64,000 nt of DNA from CBDANW01 sp965197825 (GTDB taxonomy: Bacteria; Acidobacteriota; Vicinamibacteria; Marinacidobacterales; DATDRI01). Of the stretch, positions 40,400 through 50,477 are shown piece by piece (position 1 is the stretch's first letter; each line of letters opens with the position of its first letter). Where the stretch lies: the NCBI GenBank assembly GCA_965197825.1, contig CBDANW010000002.1, positions 2,108,001-2,172,000 on the forward strand, written 5' to 3'. Both the position numbers and the translations under genes were made by a program. Under the pieces are notes generated by a model that did not search any database, was not told the DNA's origin, and saw only the letters and a list, made by a program, of their open reading frames with translations.

Positions 40400-42072
40400 G
40401 TAACTCCTCGCCGTGCCCCACTGGAGCGGGTTGGAACGTCGCGATTCGGAGGAGAAGCTACGCAGCGGAGTTGTCGCGTAGGGCGTCGGGGAGTAACACG
40501 GTTCCTGGCTGGTTGATGGCGGCGTAGGCCGCTTCGAGCATGTAGGCCCTGGGGTCGACGTTCTGAAGCTTCGCGGTCTCGCACAGGGTGTAGAACAGCG
40601 CTGCGACGTCGGTTCCGCGTTTCGTTCGACTGCCGTAGTGATTTTTGCGACCGACGACAGGTCCCCTCAGGGCGCGCTCGGCGTGATTGTTGTCAAGCCA
40701 GACGAGAGGGTTTTCGGCGAACAGCGTGAGTGTCTCCCATCTCTCCAGCATGTAGCGGACCGCCTTGCCGAAGTCGCTTCGCGGCAATCCTCTTTGGCTC
40801 TCGCCCCATTGCCGAATCGCTTTCAAGATCCGCTGCGAACGTTGCTTGCGTAAACGAAGTCTCGGTTTCTGAGCTTTTTCATCGCCGGGAAACGGACCCG
40901 GGACCTCGCGTTCGACTTCGTACAGCTCTCCGATCAAACGAAGCACTTCGGAGCAAGCTTGCGGGTAGTGCTCGCTGGCTTCGTCGAACTTTCTTTTCAC
41001 GTGCGCCCAGCAGTGGGCGAGACGAAACTGTGGACCGGCACGAGCCGCGTAGCCGTCTGGACCGGCACGAGCTAGCACCTCGTACACCGCGTAGCCGTCC
41101 ACAACCGCGATGCCGGAGTAGGTCCCCAGCACCTTTTGGCCATCTTCCGTCGATTTCGTCGGCAGCATTCGGTAGTACGCGATGTCCGGACTCGAAACGC
41201 CCCACACCGTGCCCGCCGACTTCTTCATCGAGCCCATCAGAGGCCACCGCGTTTCGTCGGCGTGGATGACGGGTGACTCCAAAACCTTCTCTCCCAGAGC
41301 GTCGTACACCGGATTCAGATGACGTGCCAGTACGTTCAGCTGGTCCCACAGCGTCTGGCTGTCGATATCTAGCCCTTCGCAGCGCATCATCCGAACCTGG
41401 CGCTCGAGAGGCATATGGTCCAGGTACTTGCTGATGGCCACTTCGGTCGCGAACTCCACCGAGTAGCGGCCTCCGGGCTGAAGCTTCGTCGCCGCCGGTG
41501 CGGTGACGACGTTCGCGTTACATCGGCAGCGGTACTTTTTCCGCAAATGCCGTTCGATGACGAAGCTCTGCTTCACCACCGTCACCACTTCCGATTCCTC
41601 GTATTGACCCGCCATCTCGCCCAGCTCGCCGTCGCACACCGAGCACTTTTTCTCTGTCTCGGCGAGTTCGATTACTTTGTCGACCACGGGAAGATGAGGC
41701 TGTTCGCGCGGGCCGTGCCCTTTCTTCTTGTTCTTTTTAGCCTTCGTTTTCTTCCGGGTCCGCTTTTCGTCGATGCGGAAAATGCTCTCTCGCTTTTCCT
41801 GTAGTTGCTTGAGAACCGACAGTTCAAGTTGCTCCGTTTCCGGCACACCATGGAGTCTCGCCAGTTCCACTCGCAGACGAACGTTTTCATTGACGAGGCG
41901 CTGGTTCTCGTTATCAACGAGGAGAGCTATCTGGCGGAGTGTTTCGAGGTCGTGTTCGTTTTTTATGCGAACCACGGAATACGATTAGATCATAGAGACG
42001 ATCTCACGGCAAGTGAAAAATGCTTCATTTCAGGAAGTGACAAAGATATTTTTCAGACCAACCGGCTCCCCT
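40400..42072 (-). mobile_element. IS66 element, truncated (terminal repeat, tnpC, last ~80 bp of tnpB)
   Basis: It begins with GTAACTCCTC at 40400 and contains a full tnpC. It then has only the last ~80 bases of tnpB (41990-42071) before host sequence resumes at 42073. The tnpA end and most of tnpB are missing, so it is a one-ended deletion derivative, and no target duplication can be expected. It splits the histidine kinase gene. Nearly identical to the segment at 1561-1999 and to bases 1-70. Confidence 0.9.
40458..41975 (-). CDS. tnpC: IS66 transposase TnpC
   Basis: 505 residues. An N-terminal leucine-rich coiled coil (IALLVDNENQRLVNENVRLR) and a basic KKTKAKKNKKKGHG stretch come first. 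The zinc-binding motif CSVCDGELG follows with CRCN, then the DDE core: D in VIHADETRWPLMG, D in AVVDGYAVYE and E in LDNNHAERALRGPVVGRK. The terminal domain ends PDALRDNSAA. It carries a 27-base in-frame template duplication (41031-41072) giving a nine-residue insertion after VLARAGP. Otherwise intact, but the element lacks one end and cannot move by itself. Confidence 0.92.
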   Translation of the reverse strand: MVRIKNEHDLETLRQIALLVDNENQRLVNENVRLRVELARLHGVPETEQLELSVLKQLQEKRESIFRIDEKRTRKKTKAKKNKKKGHGPREQPHLPVVDKVIELAETEKKCSVCDGELGEMAGQYEESEVVTVVKQSFVIERHLRKKYRCRCNANVVTAPAATKLQPGGRYSVEFATEVAISKYLDHMPLERQVRMMRCEGLDIDSQTLWDQLNVLARHLNPVYDALGEKVLESPVIHADETRWPLMGSMKKSAGTVWGVSSPDIAYYRMLPTKSTEDGQKVLGTYSGIAVVDGYAVYEVLARAGPDGYAARAGPQFRLAHCWAHVKRKFDEASEHYPQACSEVLRLIGELYEVEREVPGPFPGDEKAQKPRLRLRKQRSQRILKAIRQWGESQRGLPRSDFGKAVRYMLERWETLTLFAENPLVWLDNNHAERALRGPVVGRKNHYGSRTKRGTDVAALFYTLCETAKLQNVDPRAYMLEAAYAAINQPGTVLLPDALRDNSAA

Positions 42073-43323
42073 TCCGGCCAGCGTCATGAGTCCCCTGGAA
42101 CGGTCCACCTTGAAAAGTGCAGCAGCGGGTATGGGGCCAGGATGTCTCTGAGAGTGGGCTCGGCGCTTTGAAAGGCGTGAGCGACACGATCCTCGGCCTC
42201 CTCTGGTACCTTGCGCAGCGGCCCGGGACAGATTCAGAATCTCCTCGTCCAGGGCGACGTTCACCTGATTCATCTTGAGCATGAGTGAGAAGACGAAGGA
42301 CAAGACCATCGCGACGTGAATCGAGGTCAGCGGAGCCCAATATCCAAGGGAGTTGAAGAGGTAGAAATACGCGGCCAGAGTGCCGACCATGAGGAAAATC
42401 AACGCCGCCGCCGCGACTCGCGTCTCGAACCGTTCGTAAACGAATCCAACCAGCAGACCGGCCAAGATACTGAGAACGGCCCCGGGCGAGTACATGCCGT
42501 AAAGGACGATCTTTCCTCGGAAGTAACCGTCCGGAAAGACTCCGTTGATCACGCTGTCTGCGGCGATCCTTTCGAACGAACCCCGGTCGCCGACCCAGCC
42601 GATGTTCATCTCGTAGTCTGCGAGGATCCGATCGCGGCTGGCTCCGGCCGAACGAGGAGCCATCTTCGCTGGAATCTCGATGTCTCCCACCGCGAGCCGG
42701 TTTCCTCCCACCGGGCGAATCGACTCGTGTGGGAGATCCAGGTAGGCGCTCAGGACTTCGATGGACCAAGCCCAAGAGCTTTCGTCTCCCAAGCTCCAGG
42801 AAAGGTCGACCTGGCGGACGATGCCGTCGTCGCTGCTGTCAATGTGAACGTGACCGGTCCCGAGTGCCTCTTGCTCGAGCTCGGGGAGGTTTCTTGCCCG
42901 GACTAACCTGGCACTCTCACCGGATCCCCGGGGCTCGACCAAGACCGGGAGAATCACGTTCTCGGCCTCGGCGGTCGCCTGGATGAGCTCGACATCGTTT
43001 CGGGGGGAGTCGCGATCCGGTTCGATGAAGCCTACGTCGACCCCGATTACCTTGGCGCTGTCTCGCGCGGCCCGGCGGATGACTTCGGCGTGAAATATTC
43101 TCAGCCACGGCCAGTTTCCAATCGACTCCAAGGAGGTCGGGTCGATTCCGATGATGACGATTTCGGAGGTGTCCTGTTCCGTCCAGAAGACGTGAAAATT
43201 CTGATCGTAGAGCTGGTTCTCTATTGGCCGAAAAATGTCGAGGTGCAGCAGCAGTACCGCGATCGCGCTGGCGGCGATGCCTGCCAGGAGGCCCCGGTAG
43301 CGAAAGCTCGTGTTAGCGGCCAT
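42073..43323 (-). pseudogene. CHASE2 histidine kinase gene, 5' part
   Basis: From ATG 43323 the frame gives a first TM helix (GLLAGIAASAIAVLLLHLDI), an extracytoplasmic CHASE2 domain (QDTSEIVIIGIDPTSLESIG; NVILPVLVEPRGSG; DSSDDGIVRQVDLSW; YFRGKIVLYGMYSPGAVLSI) and three C-terminal TM helices up to VLSFVFSLMLKMNQVNVALD. Near 42205 the frame shifts (VPEEAEDRVAHAFQSAEPTL continues in another phase) and again before the GAF-like FKVDRSRGLMTLAGR, where IS66 begins. The start overlaps the end of the upstream GGDEF regulator. The 3' part is at 40399-39387. Confidence 0.82.
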
Positions 43324-44312
43324 GACCGAGTCCCTGCGCGGCCTCGAGAACATCTCCAGATGGGCCAGGCTTCTGATCGGGTTTCTCGGGAGCGCCCCTG
43401 CGCTCCGAAAGGTAGTTGCTCCCTTGAAATCGCTTCAGGTACTTCTTCAGTTCCGCTGCACGCGATCGTATGGGAGCTCCCAACTTTCTCAGTGACGTTG
43501 TTCACCACCGCGATGGTGATGCTCATGATGGGGAATCGCTCGAGGGAGCCTGAGCGATTCTCGACCTCGATGTGCTGTCTGGTTTTGTCTTGCTGGTCGT
43601 AAAAGTCGGGAATCGTTTCATCGGAACTCTCGACCATCCCACTGCAAATGACGGCCTCGCGCGTTTGGCTCGTTACGATCACGAAATCGTCTCCACCGAT
43701 GTGACCGACGAAGTCACTGGCGTCGCCCTTTTCGCGTACCGACTGAACGAGCAGTCGCGCGGTATGAACGATGACCAGATCTCCGGCTTCGTAGCCATAC
43801 TTGTCGTTGTACGCTTTGAAGTTGTCCAGGTCGCAATAGCACACCGAAAACTCGGAGCCGGCGGCGAGTCGTTGCTGGACGACCCGCTCGATCATGATGT
43901 TGCCGGGAAGCTTGGTGAGTGGGTTAGCGCTCGATTGCTCCTGAGTGCGGCGAATGACCATCTCGATCCGAGCTTTGAGCTCGAGGGGATCGACCGTCTT
44001 GATGACGTAGTCGTCGGCACCCTTGCCCAATCCCGTGATCTTGTCGTCTACTTGATCTTGGCTAGTGAGCATGATGACCGGAATGAAGGAGGTCGAGAAG
44101 TCGCTCTTCAATTGCTCGCAAGCTTCTAGTCCGTTCATCTCTTCCATGTTGACGTCCATGAGGATGAGATCGGGTACCTCCTGCCTGGCGACGACGATCG
44201 CTTCCCGGCCGTTCTCGGCCGAAGTAACTTCGTAACCCCAAGACTCCAGCAGGTATTGGGTGAGCCTCAAGATATCGGGCTCGTCGTCGACTGCTAGTAT
44301 CTTGTGCGTCAA
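43313..44312 (-). pseudogene. Response regulator with GGDEF-like domain, frameshifted near its end
   Basis: A receiver domain (KILAVDDEPDILRLTQYLLE; phospho-Asp in LILMDVNMEEMNG; Lys in VIKTVDPLELK) is followed by a GGDEF-like domain: LTKLPGNIMIERVVQQRLAA, YCDLDNFKAYNDKYGYEAGD and HIGGDDFVIVT. The signature is GGDDF rather than GGDEF, so cyclase activity is uncertain. Near 43475 the frame shifts by one base; in the restored frame the end is RAAELKKYLKRFQGSNYLSE to LEAAQGLGHGR with a TAA at 43313 overlapping the kinase ATG. Only the tail is affected, so the protein may still function. Confidence 0.8.
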
Positions 44313-44756
44313 AGACAGCTCCTCCGCTTCAATCGTTAAGGTTCGAAAGACCTAGACCAGGTTCAAATGAGCAATTTCCGTACCAAAGATGCGACTAGGA
44401 AGGGGGTTAAAGGGGTTCCACCGTTATGCTTCAACTAGTTGATAAGTAATGCTTTAACTCGGTGCGACCGGCCTCGGTGCCTACCGTTGGACGGCCTCGT
44501 GGAGGGATTTTCCCGCCGCGGCGTCGGATATCCCCTACAACTTGCTGACAAAGTCGACGCGGCAGTTAAAGGCCGATTCGCCCGCTGGATCTTCCCGGCG
44601 AGGCCGATGCAGGAGAAAGCCTATGGACTAGACGGGTTTACGTGTGGAAATGACCGCACTCTTTCAGAGAAGGCGTCCCAGTTTCCTCGGCGTAGTCGGC
44701 GATCAAGCAGCGGAAACATTGAGTTTTTCTGGGTCGGGGCGCGTGACCAAGTTCTT
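44313..44756. other. Intergenic region, no gene seen
   Basis: About 440 bases between the divergent GGDEF regulator and the small winged-helix gene. No conserved coding segment, tRNA or hairpin terminator was recognised. It contains the upstream control sequence of the regulator operon and ends at a sigma-54-type promoter. Confidence 0.4.
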
Positions 44757-44772
44757 TGGCATAGGGGTTGCA
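44757..44772 (+). promoter_or_regulatory. Sigma-54-type promoter
   Basis: TGGCATA-GGGG-TTGCA matches the -24/-12 consensus TGGCACR-N4-TTGCW with correct GG/GC spacing. The expected transcription start near 44784 gives a 35-base leader to the ATG at 44819. Confidence 0.65.
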
Positions 44773-44818
44773 ATTTCTCCCAGCACGAGGAGTTCGGAGT
44801 GCAAGGAGAACTTGGAAA

Positions 44819-45070
44819 ATGAAACAGAATGATGTGGAAGTGGCGGAGTTTGTTGAGAACTCCCAGCTTGCCTTCAAAATCCTCGACTACTTCCGTCGTT
44901 ACCCCCAGGCGAAGGACACGGTCGAGGGGATCGCAAAGTGGTGGGTTCAAGACGACCCAATCGAGGTGCGTCGCGTGCTGGACAAGCTCGTGGATCTGGA
45001 TCTCGTGGGTAAGCGGAGTAACGCCGCCTTGGATCTCTACTACGCCGGCTCGAGTAACGGGCACCAGTAA
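44819..45070 (+). CDS. Small winged-helix-like protein of unknown function
   Basis: 83 residues: MKQNDVEVAEFVENSQLAFK, ILDYFRRYPQAKDTVEGIAK, WWVQDDPIEVRRVLDKLVDL and DLVGKRSNAALDLYYAG. The helix-helix-helix-strand pattern with a LDKLVDLDLV recognition-type helix and a wing is that of a small winged helix, like the last part of transcription-factor or DUF-type regulators. ATG 44819 follows AAGGAGAACTTGG. It has its own sigma-54-type promoter and is alone on its strand. Whether it binds DNA or protein cannot be told. Confidence 0.65.
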   Translation: MKQNDVEVAEFVENSQLAFKILDYFRRYPQAKDTVEGIAKWWVQDDPIEVRRVLDKLVDLDLVGKRSNAALDLYYAGSSNGHQ

Positions 45071-45146
45071 CCTGAAGGGTTCCCTCGCCCCTAGGTCTCG
45101 CCGTAGCCGCGGCCATTCAATCGATCTGTCGCGGCGTAGGCGGACG

Positions 45147-45794
45147 CTACTTGCGGTCCATCTGCTCGTGGTAGATCACTTCCAGAGTCTCTTGATGGAG
45201 CGGTGGGTCTGCCGGTCCTCTCTTTCTGATGACTACCATCGCGTAGCCAATGATGCCGAAGATGATGGTCACCTGTCCGAGAACCAAGAAGGCATCGGTA
45301 GTTCCCGATCCCTTGAGTAGGGAAGCCGAGATACCCAGACAGAAGTTGACCAGGTAGATGATCGCTACTGTTTCCTTTTTCCGCATTCCGAGTCCCAGAA
45401 GGCGATGATGGAAATGGTCGCGACCCGTATAGACGATCCACTCGGTTAGGTTTCGAACCAGGCCTTCGCGAACCCGCATGATGGTTATCAGCACCATGTC
45501 GAATATCGGCACTGCCATGATGAGAACGGGAACGATGAGATCCTTTGGGCTTCCCTCCGCCCAGTCCCCAGTGATAGCCAAGCAAGCCAGAGTGAAGCCC
45601 AAGAACGTCGAACCACTGTCACCGAGAAAGATTTCTCCCGAGGCGTCGCGCCGATGGGGTTTGTAGTTGTAGGGAAGGAATCCGGTTGCCGCTGCCAGGA
45701 GAGTGAAGCAGAGCAGCGCCAAGCTGGGCTGACCGGTGACGACGGCCGCGCCACCGAGAAAGAAGGCGTTGATGGCCTGGGCGGCGAGCATCAA
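45147..45794 (-). pseudogene. MraY/WecA-family glycosyl-phosphate transferase, N-terminus missing
   Basis: 215 residues corresponding to the C-terminal ~60% of a WecA/TagO-type polyprenyl-phosphate sugar-phosphate transferase: GFLPYNYKPHRRDASGEIFL, GDSGSTFLGFTLACLAIT, VPVLIMAVPIFDMVLITIMR and the RDHFHHRLLGLGMRKKETV motif. The N-terminal half, with the first helices, the DDxxD motif and the NAxNxxDGLDG motif, is absent. The open frame starts at TTG 45794 behind GGGAGG, immediately after a 9-bp repeat array and the end of the PHP gene, so it looks like a deletion remnant that happens to have kept a start. Confidence 0.78.
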
Positions 45795-47273
45795 GGCGCT
45801 GCCTCCCTGACATCAACGACATCAACGACACCAACGACACCGACGACACCGACGAACACCGGATTGCCGTATAGCGCCACGCGATTTCCTCTTCGCGCCA
45901 CGAGCCGGTAGAAGAGCGGTTCGTCGCCTGCATCGTCGGCCCATTCCAGCTCGACGCCGTCCTCGTCGATATCGACGTCCCGTCTCGCCAAGACGTCGCC
46001 GTTCCGAACCAGGCTCACGGTGACGCCATCGAGGGCCTCACCGTGAGCGTTCAGCTTGGCGTCGATCCGACACGGGCTAGCGTGGCTCGTTCGCTCCCCC
46101 ATCGATACCTCCTCGCCATCGCAAGTGGCCCGAAAGCTTTCCAACGTCAAATGGCTGTCTTCTGGCTGCCTCACCGCGTACATGGAGCCTCTGGCAAGCG
46201 CCTCGAGGACGCCCCGACGCGACCGCTCCGTCGCGAAGACCACGGTTTCCACTTCTCCCAAGAACTTGCCGCCGGCTTCGCCCTCTCGGTGAAGGTCGAG
46301 CTCGCCGACCGTCCAGATGGGGTCGGGGCGATCGCCGCGAACGAACTCATGCAGGGCCCGATCCCAGGGCCCAGCAGGCGCCGCTGCTCGGCGATCGCCT
46401 TCGTAAAGAGACGCGAAACCCGTGGCACCGCGCGTTGCGGTAATGAGCTCCGGATACTCGTCGCTTCGATACCGAACCGGATAACGGGAGTGCTGGAACT
46501 CGGTAGATGCTTCGGGGTGGGCCCAGAACGTAAGGGCGGAAGTCGAATGGGATGCGTCCAAAGCGTCCTGGTAAGGTGCGGCCCCTGCATCACCGACGTA
46601 GGGACTGTACCTGGGTACGAGATAAGGCCAAAATCGGACGAGGGCGGCAACACTGCCTGCTGCAACCAGCCAAACTACGAGAGTGCTAGGGAATGACCTT
46701 CTGCGGTTCCGACGCAGTTGACTGACAGCCCAGAACGCAGGAAGCAAAGGCCAAACAAGAAGCATGGAGCCCCGCGCCGAACTCCAACACTCCGGGCGCG
46801 CTCATTTCGGGTAGCGCGCGCGCGAGTCCGGCGAGGTCCGCGTTGTCTGGAAAGAAGACTAGCAAGTGGCGATGTGCGGAGTTGAGCGTGAGATTTCCGG
46901 TGAGCGGAGACCCCTCCCAATAGTAGAAGGGCGTGATCTCGACACCCGGCAGTACGAGGACACCGCTTTCGCGCTCGGCCTGACGAGCGGCCTGCAAGTA
47001 GCGCTCGAGATCCCGAGGGCGCAACGAGGGGGAGCGGACCGAAGCGGCAAAAGCCTTGCGGAAAAGAGGTGGACCATACTCGAGACGGGTCAGGAAATGA
47101 TCTCCCAAGAGGACCGCATCGATACCTTCGTCTCGTGCTCTCAGTGCAATTTCTTCGACCGTATGGCTCCCATCGCTGAACGTGGTGTGGACGTGGAGCG
47201 CCGTGCGAAGCACAACGCTTTCGGCCTGGGGAGTCGCCGCAGTCAAGGCAGTGACGAGAACGAGCACGTTCAT
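45791..47273 (-). pseudogene. PHP-domain (CehA/McbA-like) exported protein gene, frameshifted
   Basis: From ATG 47273 the frame gives a signal-like start (MNVLVLVTALTAATPQAESV) and a PHP domain: LRTALHVHTTFSDGSHTVEE (H-x-H), GIDAVLLGDHF and VLVLPGVEIT. Near 46770 it shifts to another frame: a hydrophobic stretch (LVVWLVAAGSVAALVRFWPY) and a long C-terminal part ending ALYGNPVFVG, followed by VVGVVGVVDVVDV from a 9-bp repeat. PHP proteins of this type are predicted metal-dependent phosphoesterases. Its start overlaps the GT4 stop (ATGA). Confidence 0.72.
45809..45860 (-). repeat. Degenerate 9-bp tandem repeat (ACATCAACG / ACACCAACG / ACACCGACG)
   Basis: About five to six units of ACAYCRACG occur in tandem. 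Translated on the minus strand they give VGVVGVVDVVDV at the C-terminal end of the PHP frame. The array marks the junction between that gene and the N-terminally deleted WecA-like gene. Confidence 0.85.
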
Positions 47274-48365
47274 CCCTTGCTGACCTCCTCCAGAACGGAA
47301 AGGATTCGAGCGGCCGAATTGCGCCAGGAAAAATCGCGCGCGCGAGCCCGGCTTCGACGAGCTGTTTTCGTAGCCGCTCCTCGCTGAGTAGTCGGCGGAG
47401 TCCCTCCGTCCACTCCCGAGGCGTGTTCGGGTCGAGCAGGAGCGCCGCTCCGGACGCAACCTCAGGGAGCGACGACGCCTTCGAGCAGGCCACCGGGACG
47501 CCGCTAGCCATGGCTTCCAGAACCGGGAGCCCGAAACCCTCGTAGAGAGAGGGGAAGGCAAAAACACGAGCGCCGGCGTAGAGCGCGGGAAGATCCTCGT
47601 CGGCGACGAGTCCCGGAAGCAGGACCCGGCCCCCGAGCCCCAACCCGTCGATTAAGTCTTCCAGCCTTCGTGTCGAAACCGCCGCTCGGCCCGCCAGCAC
47701 CAGGTCGACATCCGGCTCGTGTGAAGCCAGATCCGCAAACGCTCTTACGAGACATTCGTTGTTCTTGTGGGCGCGGAAATTGGTTACGGAAAGGACATAG
47801 TCTCTGGACAATCCCAGTTTCTCCGCGACGCGTGGGCTGTGCTCTCGGGCATCGGGAGAGAAGGTCGAAGAGACGCCTAGTGGGATGACCTCGATTCGTG
47901 AGCGGTGGAACCCCAGCGTATCTTCTAGATCGTGGCGGGAATGTTCGGAGTCGGTAAGGACGCGAGCCACGCGCGAAGCCAGGAGTCGTGCCCAGGGTTT
48001 GAAGAGGAGGTTTTTGACTCGTCGGCCTCCAACCTTGAGAAAAAGGACGTCATGAATCGTCACGACCGAAGGGCACGGCGCGGCCAGGGGAGCCTTGTAG
48101 TAGGGCGAGAAGAAAACGTCGACACCATCTTTCGCTAGGGCTACTGGAAGGGCGACCTGATCGAACCAGACCGTCGCGGGTTGCCCCAATACGCGAACTT
48201 GTACTCGTTCTCCACGGAGATCGGTCCGCGTCGTGTTGTCGCCGTAGAGAAACAGGCGCGCGTCGGGATCGATGTTTGGCGTTTCCGAGATAAAATTCTC
48301 CACCACACGACCGATCCCGGCTGGGTCGCTCGCTGTAGCTCTCGGACGTCCACGCCGATCTTCAT
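47270..48365 (-). pseudogene. GT4 glycosyltransferase gene, two frameshifts
   Basis: The intended protein starts at ATG 48365 (MKIGVDVRELQRATQPG). A one-base loss near 48322 shifts to GRVVENFISETPNIDPDARL, then DVFFSPYYKAPLAAPCPSVV, YVLSVTNFRAHKNNECLVRA and the donor motif SLYEGFGLPVLEAMASGVPV. A second shift lies in a CG-dinucleotide run near 47335: ARDFSWRNSAARILSVLEEV is in another frame and ends at TGA 47270, overlapping the PHP start. Without both errors it would be a normal ~364-residue GT-B enzyme. Confidence 0.8.
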
Positions 48366-49491
48366 TGGGGTGAGGATAAAACCTCCTCGTAAACACGCTC
48401 TACGCTAGCCACGTGCGACTCGACGGAGAAGTGCTCTTCTGCCCGGCGGCGTCCCGCGGCCCCCATCTGCCGGCGAAGCGGTTGGTCTCGATAGAGTCGC
48501 TCTATCGCCTCTGCCCACACTTGCGGCGAAGCCGAGCGGACGACGACTCCGGTTTCGCCGTCTTGCACGACTTCCTCGACACCTCCGCCACCCGCCGCAA
48601 CGACCGCGAGACTCGAGGCCATCGCCTCGATCAGCGCACGCCCGAAAGGCTCGTCTCGGGCGGTATGAAGCAGTAGGTCGGCCTGCTTGAGTACTTGCGG
48701 TACATCACGCCGAAATCCAGCAAAGATGCAATGGTTTTCGACTCCCTGGCGTTTTGCGATGCTCCCAGGCGGGCGCGCTCTCCCCGCGAGGATGGCACTT
48801 CATCTCCTACCAGGACCAAGGTTGCGTCCAGTCCTCGGGTCCGCAGCAGCGATAGGATCTCGATGGCCAAATCTTGGCGCTTCCAAGGGATGAGTTGTGC
48901 GAGCAACGCAAGGACGAACTTTCCCGCAAGGCCCCACTCGCGGCGCAGTGCGGGATCGGGCTGGGCGCGCGCGAAGGGCTCGAGGTCGACGCCGTTGTGA
49001 ATGACGTCGGGACCCCGTGAGCCCGACTGCGCCCCGAGGAAGTCGAATCGGCGTGCGACGGCGTGCGAGTTCACCACCACTCGTGTCGAGACCTTGGCGA
49101 GTGCGCGATCCAAAAGGCCGTCCGTTCCCAGAACTCGCACGTGCCACAGCACCGGAACGGAAGCCAGCTTTCCCACCAGCCCAGCATGAAGCATGGCGCG
49201 GGTTCCGTTGGCGTGGAGCAGCTCGATCTCGTACCGACGGACGAGCCCGAGCCAGGAAGGGATGGCGAAGGGCACGGTAAGGGCGCTCAATCTGCGGAAG
49301 GAGGGCATTCGCCGAACCAGCGTGGGTATGCCCCTTTCTAGGAGCGTTTCAAGGAAATCTCCTTCTTCCGGACAAACCACATAGGGCTCGAAGCGGTCGC
49401 GGTTCATGCGGTCCACGAGGCCTAGTAGGCTGACCTGGCCACCACCCACGAAGGTGCCGGCGTTGGCGACTAGAAGCACACGCGTCGTCAT
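48362..49491 (-). pseudogene. GT4 glycosyltransferase gene, frameshifted
   Basis: From ATG 49491: MTTRVLLVANAGTFVGGGQV, SLLGLVDRMNRDRFEPYVVC, LLHANGTRAMLHAGLVGKLA and FVLALLAQLIPWKRQDLAIE. Around 48765 the frame shifts; FAGFRRDVPQVLKQADLLLH, EPFGRALIEAMASSLAVVAA (E-x7-E region) and QDGETGVVVRSASPQVW lie in other frames down to the stop at 48362. Its ends overlap its neighbours by four bases, so it was part of one operon with the GT4 and GT2 genes. Confidence 0.78.
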
Positions 49492-50477
49492 ATTACGAAG
49501 GCTCCTGATATCCAGAGAGAAAGGCCGCGGATGCGTCCTACGTCGAACGCCGCGTCCATCAACAACTTCGTGATCGGTGTGAGTAAGGGTACGGATAGTC
49601 CCACCCTCTTCCAGGCGAAGCGGTAGCGGACGAGCGTGACCACGTAGTACGTGGCTGCAAGCATCGACAGCGAAATCAGAACCGGGGCTTCTACGGCAAC
49701 GAGCAAGGCAGTGACCACCGCCAGGCAAACGGAAAGCGAGATCCTGAGCTCGCGAAGAACGAGCTGGAAGCGCTTGCTTCGAGCCAGGTGGAGCAGGGCG
49801 ATGGCCGAGACGCCACGGCGGTAGAGCCAACGCGCGATGCCACGAATCGAATCGCGAGCGCGATGGTAAACGAGCGCTCGGGGGTTGAAAATGGCAGGGT
49901 AGCGCTCGGTGAGTCGACCAAAGAGCTCCGAGTCCTCTCCACCGTAGATCCCGGTGCTCTCGGAAAATCCTCCCAGTTGATTCAGTATGTTCCGTCGAGC
50001 GGCGGCATTCACCGTGGACAAGCCGCGGGTGGGTGCGGGCGCATCACCGGCGCGAGCGATGCGTCTGAGTCCGCCACCCGGAAAGCCGAGCACGATCTCC
50101 GTTTTTCCAAGGATGCCGGAAGGCTGTGCCAGCACCGCACCAGCGACGGCGGCGACTTCTGGATCCTGGAACGGAGCCACGAGCTCTCGCAGCCAATTTG
50201 GATCGACGATAACGTCATCATCGGTGAACGCAACGAGCGGGTGGGAGGCGGCTCGAAGAGCGGCGTTACGGCTCCAGGCGAAGCCGCGCCCCTCCCTTGG
50301 GAGCACGACGTAGCGGTCGACTCCGGGGTCTTCTGGTGAGCTCGTCTCTTCGACTACGACCAGCTCGATCTTATCCCTGGGATAGTCCAATCGACGGAGG
50401 GACTCCAAGGCCTGACGCAACAGCTCTCTGCGATCCATCGTGCTGATGAGTACGGAGACGTAGGGGAGCTCAGGCAC
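49488..50477 (-). CDS. GT2-type glycosyltransferase with C-terminal membrane segments
   Basis: 329 residues from GTG 50477 (MPELPYVSVLISTMDRRELL). GT-A fold with a DDD-type metal site in VAFTDDDVIVDPNWLRELVA, a GLSTVNAAARRNILNQLGGF acceptor region and ESTGIYGGEDSELFGRL (ED motif). Two hydrophobic segments near the C-terminus (LSVCLAVVTALLVAVEAPVL; ISLSMLAATYYVVTLV) suggest membrane anchoring. It appears intact, unlike its neighbours. The stop overlaps the ATG of the following GT4 gene. The start was chosen at the family N-terminus; the frame extends upstream into the O-antigen ligase remnant. Confidence 0.82.
   Translation of the reverse strand: MPELPYVSVLISTMDRRELLRQALESLRRLDYPRDKIELVVVEETSSPEDPGVDRYVVLPREGRGFAWSRNAALRAASHPLVAFTDDDVIVDPNWLRELVAPFQDPEVAAVAGAVLAQPSGILGKTEIVLGFPGGGLRRIARAGDAPAPTRGLSTVNAAARRNILNQLGGFSESTGIYGGEDSELFGRLTERYPAIFNPRALVYHRARDSIRGIARWLYRRGVSAIALLHLARSKRFQLVLRELRISLSVCLAVVTALLVAVEAPVLISLSMLAATYYVVTLVRYRFAWKRVGLSVPLLTPITKLLMDAAFDVGRIRGLSLWISGAFVI

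Noticed and set aside
46675..47330. C-terminal half of the open frame 48396-46675
   Set aside because: After the frameshift near 47335 this frame is antisense-like nonsense over the PHP gene; the real continuation is in other frames.
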